9,885 nt of DNA from positions 1 through 9,885 of the forward strand of contig JAATVS010000286.1 of assembly GCA_014523695.1 (NCBI GenBank), given 5' to 3'. The notes below the pieces were generated by a model. The model searched no databases, was not told where the DNA came from, and saw only the letters and a program-made list of their open reading frames with translations. Shown here piece after piece: positions 6,125 to 9,885 of the stretch. Every line of letters begins with the position of its first letter. Within the stretch, counting starts at the first letter, position 1. The stretch is from Nitrososphaerales archaeon TH5895 (GTDB lineage: Archaea > Thermoproteota > Nitrososphaeria > Nitrososphaerales > Nitrososphaeraceae). The position numbers and the translations under genes were made by a program.

Positions 6125-6140
6125 TTGACTCAGTTGACTC
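6125..6140. repeat. Tandem TTGACTC repeat upstream of the asn-like gene
   Basis: Two copies of TTGACTC (6125-6131 and 6134-6140) are separated by AG. They sit 22-37 bp before the ATG of the minus-strand asn-like gene, in the usual core-promoter position. The 9-bp period nearly equals one helical turn, as in tandem regulator half-sites. The function is unproven. Confidence 0.25.
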
Positions 6141-6193
6141 TCTGGCTGCTGGTATGAAAGGGATATTTAGGTTATAGATCATGGAAAGCGATA

Positions 6194-6502
6194 CTAGTAG
6201 TTTATTTTGAAATCTTGAAATTCCCCTGAATATCTTTCATATCTCAATTCAATCTTTTCTACATGTGCACTTGGCGGCCCCATCTTAAACCAGCTGATCG
6301 CATCTTCAACGAAATTTTTGTCCCCTTCAAGTATAGTTTCAACACTTCCATCCTCCAGATTGCGTACCCAACCTGTCACTCCATATTCATTGCAAACGCG
6401 TTGAGCATTCTGTCTGAAATAAACTCCTTGTACCTTACCTCTTACAATGATATGCACTCTGACCTTAATCTGTCTATCCTTGTGCCGGTCTAGGTCGTTC
6501 AT
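6194..6502 (-). CDS. acyP: Acylphosphatase
   Basis: This small cytosolic enzyme hydrolyses the carboxyl-phosphate bond of acylphosphates. The alpha/beta sandwich of about 90 residues is complete. The phosphate-binding loop GKVQGVYFR carries the catalytic Arg and GWVRNLEDGSVE carries the catalytic Asn. KMGPPSAHVEKIE near the end matches the family's GPxxAxV. The frame is open up to ATG 6544, but I prefer ATG 6502 (MNDLD, 102 residues): a TATA-like element (6523-6530) lies 25 bp before it, which would make the message leaderless, and residues encoded upstream of it add nothing conserved. ATG 6511 is a third option. The gene follows lysA by 70 bp and precedes the asn-like gene by 90 bp on the same strand. 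Acylphosphatases often have no functional link to neighbours, although acyl-phosphate intermediates do occur in amino-acid synthesis. Confidence 0.92.
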   Translation of the reverse strand: MNDLDRHKDRQIKVRVHIIVRGKVQGVYFRQNAQRVCNEYGVTGWVRNLEDGSVETILEGDKNFVEDAISWFKMGPPSAHVEKIELRYERYSGEFQDFKINY

Positions 6503-6522
6503 TCTACTCATACATAATCTGG

Positions 6523-6530
6523 AATAAATA
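6523..6530 (-). promoter_or_regulatory. acyP: TATA-box candidate that decides the acyP start
   Basis: The complement reads TATTTATT, centred about 24-25 bp upstream of the ATG at 6500-6502. That is the distance expected between an archaeal TATA box and the first transcribed base. If used, the two upstream in-frame ATG codons (6544 and 6511) would lie outside the transcript. Confidence 0.4.
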
Positions 6531-6572
6531 GACAACAAACGCATATTTCAACCCAATTGAGACGAGACCACA

Positions 6573-7982
6573 TTAGATTAAGCTTCCGCCTTCGTCGATA
6601 AACAATTGTTCGTAGGAAGTCCCCCTTCTAACCAGCCTGTATTCGCCATTCATAGTCTTCATAACAATAGCTGGTTTTGTTTGGCAGTGAAAAGGCATAT
6701 TGAAGACGACAGAATAAGCACCTACGTTGTAGAATGAAACATATCTACCAATTTTTGCTCCGGTAAGATCGGATGCCTTAGACTGGGGAAATACATCATA
6801 TGTATCGCACAATCTACCTGTCAAGTGGATGCTTTTACCATTTGTACTACGGCCTTGTTCGTTGCTAGGGCTGAGTGTGGATACTGTTTCTTGTGGGTAT
6901 TCTTGCTTCAAAAGCGCCGCATCTAACAATAGATGATACCCAGTATCAACAATGACTATTTCTTGTTCATCATATTCCTTTGTGTTTACTATTTTTGATA
7001 TCAGCATGGACGATTCTGCAACAAGATATCTGCCGCTTTCAATCAAGAGATCAAAAGGTCCGTGTGATTCAACCAACCTGTTGAGTCTGGGTACGTAACT
7101 GTCTGCCATTTGAGACGGCGTTGGAACGGACTCGTTATAAAATACCGGGGTGCCTCCACCTATATCAAACGTATTTACGGTGAATTTGGGAAACTCTTTT
7201 TTCATTTTTGTCATAAAATTGTGCATCTTATCAAAAGCGTGAATAAAACACGAGAAATCTGTAATTTGAGATCCGAGATGAAAATGAAAACCCTCAAATT
7301 GCAACAAATCATTATCCATAAGATGCTTGACCATTTGTGCAGCATTGTCAATGGTTCCCCCGTTCAGCGGAACTCCGAATTTCCCATTCTTATATGAGGC
7401 ACATATCTCCGCTTTCACACCGACTTCTGGATTAACTCTGATCATTGTCAGGGGTTTGATGGCAAGCTTATGTGCCGCTTTAGCCAAATTAGTCAAACCG
7501 CTAAAGGAGCTAGCCACAACTTTTCTTATTCCCGATTGCAACACTTCATAATATTCTTGAAATTCTTCGGTAACACTAGTGTATATCATGTTCTCAGGGG
7601 GTGCCTTGCATCTCGTTAGGAAGTGAAGCTCTCCTAACGAAGTTATGTCGAAAGTAATTCCATCTTTTATGAATGAAGTTAGAACAGCGGGCGTAAAGTT
7701 TGCTTTTACAGAATAGGCAAGCTTTACATGCCCATTGAACCTCGCATAGGCGTTCCGAAGATCACGCACCCTCTTATGCAATGTATTTTCATCAATTATG
7801 TACAGCGGAGTCCCGTAATGTCTAGCAAGCTTCTCAATCTCGATGGGTTCTGCAAAATGATTTATGTGGTGAGTTGCTAGATTTAGTTTTTTTGTCAGTT
7901 GAACTTGCGAATTTTCCACCAATTCTTTTTTGTTAGTTAACGGTAAATCATATAACTTAAAAACATTGCTCCATGTTGTCAA
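6573..7982 (-). CDS. lysA: Fold-III PLP decarboxylase, diaminopimelate decarboxylase (LysA) family
   Basis: The protein has 469 residues. An alanine-racemase-type barrel covers about 50-320 and a C-terminal beta domain follows. Key sites: KLAYSVKAN with the PLP lysine K93; HFHLGSQITD (233-242), typical of LysA; the phosphate-binding FDIGGGTP (272-279); ESGRYLV (315-321) where LysA usually has EPGR; GRLCDTYD (389-396) with the catalytic Cys from the partner subunit (C392); and GAYS (421-424). LysA normally reads CESGD at the Cys motif, whereas CDxxD resembles ornithine decarboxylase. Meso-diaminopimelate to lysine is thus the default call, but another amino-acid substrate is possible. A 45-residue N-terminal extension precedes the usual start of the barrel. 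The start is TTG (7980-7982): the frame closes upstream at TAG (8007-8009), and the next Met is residue 132, inside the barrel. A TATA candidate lies about 50 bp upstream. acyP follows on the same strand. Confidence 0.85.
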   Translation of the reverse strand: MTTWSNVFKLYDLPLTNKKELVENSQVQLTKKLNLATHHINHFAEPIEIEKLARHYGTPLYIIDENTLHKRVRDLRNAYARFNGHVKLAYSVKANFTPAVLTSFIKDGITFDITSLGELHFLTRCKAPPENMIYTSVTEEFQEYYEVLQSGIRKVVASSFSGLTNLAKAAHKLAIKPLTMIRVNPEVGVKAEICASYKNGKFGVPLNGGTIDNAAQMVKHLMDNDLLQFEGFHFHLGSQITDFSCFIHAFDKMHNFMTKMKKEFPKFTVNTFDIGGGTPVFYNESVPTPSQMADSYVPRLNRLVESHGPFDLLIESGRYLVAESSMLISKIVNTKEYDEQEIVIVDTGYHLLLDAALLKQEYPQETVSTLSPSNEQGRSTNGKSIHLTGRLCDTYDVFPQSKASDLTGAKIGRYVSFYNVGAYSVVFNMPFHCQTKPAIVMKTMNGEYRLVRRGTSYEQLFIDEGGSLI

Positions 7983-8021
7983 AGACTGACCGGCGGAATT
8001 TCTTCTCTACCTTCAATATGC

Positions 8022-8038
8022 ATAACCTATGTTATAAG
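8022..8038 (-). promoter_or_regulatory. lysA: lysA promoter candidate: TATA box overlapped by a 5-4-5 inverted repeat
   Basis: The complement of 8032-8038 reads CTTATAA, a good TATA match about 53 bp before the TTG start, giving a leader of about 27 nt. Overlapping it is the perfect inverted repeat ATAAC-CTAT-GTTAT (8022-8035). This has the same 5-4-5 architecture as the palindromes near ilvA, with different arms. A protein bound here would block the TATA box. Function is inferred from position. Confidence 0.35.
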
Positions 8039-8127
8039 ATCGCCAAATTCCCCGAATTGATTGGGATGAGTTGTAAATGAGATCGCTGTTAGATGCCGGA
8101 TGCAAATTCACAGGTCAAAGGGCTAGC

Positions 8128-8215
8128 TTATACAAGTAGTGTTACTATGCCGACTAACAGGATACTGATTCCCAATATCGAGTAATAATAAAACCAAGTC
8201 TTGCTTTATGCTCAT
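8128..8215 (-). pseudogene. Possible frameshifted single-span membrane microprotein
   Basis: One minus-strand frame (8128-8205) encodes Ser-Lys-Thr-Trp-Phe-Tyr-Tyr-Tyr, then about 17 mostly hydrophobic residues (SILGISILLVGIVTLLV), then TAA. That is a good single transmembrane helix, but the frame has no ATG close by and is preceded by TAA and TGA. An ATG at 8213-8215 in a neighbouring frame opens MSIKQD. Skipping one base (8197) would join this to Trp-Phe-Tyr and give a protein of about 29 residues with a short polar N-terminus and one membrane span. It could be a decayed gene, a sequencing error or chance hydrophobicity in AT-rich DNA. It lies on the same strand as cdc48, just downstream of it. 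Confidence 0.22.
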
Positions 8216-8264
8216 TCAAATACAAATGGTGATTTTGAAATATTTACCATAATGGGTATCGATA

Positions 8265-9885
8265 TCACCGATAATACGGAACCGTAACTCTTTCCCCTGG
8301 TTTTCCCTCGCGTTGAGCTTTGATTTTCTTCACAGCCTCTTCAAAATGACGCATCATCACATGAGCTTCTGCCACGTGTTTAGCAGCTTCGTCAGGAGTC
8401 GGGTATCTAGCTAGGTATTCATGTAATACTAACGAAACAGCGGTGTTTGCTACAGAACCCGTATCTGCTCCACTAAAGCCGTCTGTGAGCTCAGAAATCT
8501 TGTTTAAGTCTATATCAGGACCCAGTGGTTTATCTTTAGAATGAATTTCCAGTATCTTTTGTCGGGCATGCTTATCAGGCATAGGGACGAACACTATCTT
8601 ATCAAATCGTCCTGGTCTCAACAATGCCGGATCTATCATGTCTGATCTATTGGTTGCTGCTAGAACCACGACCCCTGATAAAGCTTGGATCCCATCCAAT
8701 TCAGTTAGCAATTGGGATACAACTCTCTCAGTGACCATGCTGTCTCCACCCATACCACGCGTGGGTACAATCGAATCAATCTCATCAAAAAATACTACGC
8801 ATGGCGAAGCTTGTCTAGCTCTTCTAAATATCTCACGTATACCTCTTTCAGACTCTCCTACCCACTTACTAAGTAACTCTGGACCTCGAACGCTAATGAA
8901 ATTGGCTTCTGATTCTGTTGCAACAGCTTTTGCCAATAGTGTCTTTCCGGTGCCCGAAGGTCCATACATCAATAATCCTTTAGGCATGGTGTGGCCCAAC
9001 TTTGTATACAGATCAGGATAGCGAAGTGGCCATTCTACAGCCTCTTGTAATTCACGCTTAACTTCATCTAATCCCCCTATCGCAGTCCATGGAACATCAG
9101 GCGATTCAAGGTATACCTCCCTCATAGCCGACGGCATAACTTCTTTTACAGCATTTTCAAAATCGGACATGGTAACAACGAGTTTATTTAGCACCTCTGG
9201 AGCAAGTTTTTCATCTTGCAGATTGAGTTCAGGTAGAAGCCTTCTCAAACATTTCATAGCTGCTTCCTTACACAAGTATTCAAGATCTGCACCTACAAAC
9301 CCATGAGTTACACCAGCAATTTTATCTTGGTCTACATCAGTATCTAGAGGCATATTTCGCGTATGAATCTGCATTATCTCCAGTCTACCTCGTTTGTCAG
9401 GAACTTTGATCTCAATTTCTCTGTCAAATCTACCTGGTCTGCGTAACGCTGGATCTAGGGCATTTGGTCTGTTGGTTGCAGCAATTACTATAACTTTTCC
9501 TCTGCCTTCTAAACCATCCATCAATGAAAGTAATTGAGATACGACTCGTCGTTCCACCTCACCAGTTACCTCTTCTCTCTTTGGTGCGATTGAGTCTATC
9601 TCATCTATGAATATTATTGAAGGTGCCTTCTCCTTCGCTTCCTTAAAGATTTCCCTTAAACGTGCTTCAGATTCACCATAAAACTTACTCATTATTTCAG
9701 GTCCTGATATACTGATAAAGTGGGCATTACTTTCATTAGCGACAGCTTTTGCCAACAATGTTTTACCAGTTCCAGGAGGTCCAAATAGAAGCACACCTTT
9801 AGGAGCTTCAATTCCCAATTTCTCAAATATCTCTGGATGTCTTAAAGGAAGTTCAATCATTTCACGTACTTTTTGAATCTCGTCC
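8265..9885 (-). CDS. cdc48: Cdc48/VAT-type AAA+ ATPase (two AAA rings, N-domain outside the window)
   Basis: This hexameric unfoldase feeds substrates to the 20S proteasome or remodels complexes in the cytoplasm. The frame is open to the window edge: eight more codons, reading DEIQKVRE, precede the first internal Met (9858-9860), so the gene is cut and its N-domain of roughly 190-200 residues is missing. Numbered from that Met, D1 has Walker A GPPGTGKT (27-34), pore loop KFYGESE (59-65) and Walker B IIFIDEID (82-89). D2 has Walker A GPSGTGKT (300-307), pore loop KWVGESE (332-338) and Walker B VVFFDEID (355-362). Both arginine-finger regions (RRPGRFD, LRPGRFD) are intact, so both rings should hydrolyse ATP. 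The protein ends Pro-Tyr-Tyr-Arg, which fits the HbYX motif used by proteasome-binding ATPases. The helical part of D2 after GAD ([10 protein letters not shown]) departs from the common form. It is followed by an intergenic gap and is probably monocistronic. Confidence 0.95.
   Translation of the reverse strand, partial: DEIQKVREMIELPLRHPEIFEKLGIEAPKGVLLFGPPGTGKTLLAKAVANESNAHFISISGPEIMSKFYGESEARLREIFKEAKEKAPSIIFIDEIDSIAPKREEVTGEVERRVVSQLLSLMDGLEGRGKVIVIAATNRPNALDPALRRPGRFDREIEIKVPDKRGRLEIMQIHTRNMPLDTDVDQDKIAGVTHGFVGADLEYLCKEAAMKCLRRLLPELNLQDEKLAPEVLNKLVVTMSDFENAVKEVMPSAMREVYLESPDVPWTAIGGLDEVKRELQEAVEWPLRYPDLYTKLGHTMPKGLLMYGPSGTGKTLLAKAVATESEANFISVRGPELLSKWVGESERGIREIFRRARQASPCVVFFDEIDSIVPTRGMGGDSMVTERVVSQLLTELDGIQALSGVVVLAATNRSDMIDPALLRPGRFDKIVFVPMPDKHARQKILEIHSKDKPLGPDIDLNKISELTDGFSGADTGSVANTAVSLVLHEYLARYPTPDEAAKHVAEAHVMMRHFEEAVKKIKAQREGKPGERVTVPYYR

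Larger units (their letters stand above)
7983..8264. other. Intergenic region between cdc48 and lysA
   Basis: These 282 bp separate two genes of the same strand. They hold the lysA promoter candidate near 8022-8038 and a short hydrophobic minus-strand frame (8128-8215) that looks like a broken membrane microprotein. T-tracts on the minus strand, for example the TTTT in the complement of 8190-8193, may end the cdc48 message. No RNA gene is recognised. Confidence 0.55.

Noticed and set aside
6503..6544. Longer acylphosphatase starting at ATG 6544
   Set aside because: The extra 14 residues are not part of the fold, and a TATA-like element lies inside this stretch at the right distance from ATG 6502.
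8638..9021. A 127-codon plus-strand open frame opposite cdc48
   Set aside because: It lies entirely antisense to the well-conserved D2 AAA domain, has no recognisable domain, and its composition is what the reverse of that coding sequence gives.
1..9885. CRISPR arrays, insertion sequences, prophage or defence genes
   Set aside because: No regularly spaced repeats, transposase or integrase motifs, terminal inverted repeats or defence domains were seen; all large genes are housekeeping types.

Overview
The window looks like a chromosomal stretch from an archaeon, most likely an ammonia-oxidising Nitrososphaeria (Thaumarchaeota). The evidence is an archaeal EF-2 N-terminus at the left edge, a two-ring Cdc48/VAT AAA ATPase at the right edge, archaeal TATA-type promoters with short leaders, two TTG start codons, and a base composition that looks roughly 40% G+C by eye. 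The 280 to 500 bp intergenic gaps suggest a low-coding-density lineage such as Nitrosocosmicus or Nitrososphaera. The phylum is an inference from gene content; the genus is a guess.

Layout from left to right: the first 24 codons of translation elongation factor EF-2 (minus strand, leaving the window); a 500 bp gap that holds what looks like a decayed zinc-ribbon microprotein; threonine ammonia-lyase ilvA (plus); a 400 bp gap with small repeats only; class I glutamine synthetase glnA (minus, TTG start); a divergent promoter region; adenylosuccinate lyase purB (plus); a short convergent terminator; a stand-alone asparagine-synthase-type ATP pyrophosphatase, an acylphosphatase and a fold-III PLP decarboxylase of the LysA type (all minus, in the transcriptional order lysA, acyP, asn-like); a 280 bp gap with a possible broken transmembrane microprotein; and the C-terminal 539 codons of Cdc48 (minus, running off the right edge).

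Most genes belong to amino-acid and nitrogen metabolism: ammonia release from threonine towards isoleucine, ammonia assimilation into glutamine, an aspartate-derived step of purine synthesis, a probable ammonia-dependent amidation, and an amino-acid decarboxylation. The flanking genes serve translation and protein unfolding. The genes are mostly separate units with their own promoter-like sequences rather than one operon. I see no mobile element, CRISPR array, tRNA, rRNA or phage gene.

I did not find a clearly new multi-gene system. The observations most worth a second look are the glutaminase-less asparagine synthase, the LysA-family enzyme whose CDxxD motif resembles ornithine decarboxylase, the Cdc48 tail ending Tyr-Tyr-Arg, matching 5-4-5 palindromes around ilvA and at the lysA promoter, and two small ORF remnants in the gaps.
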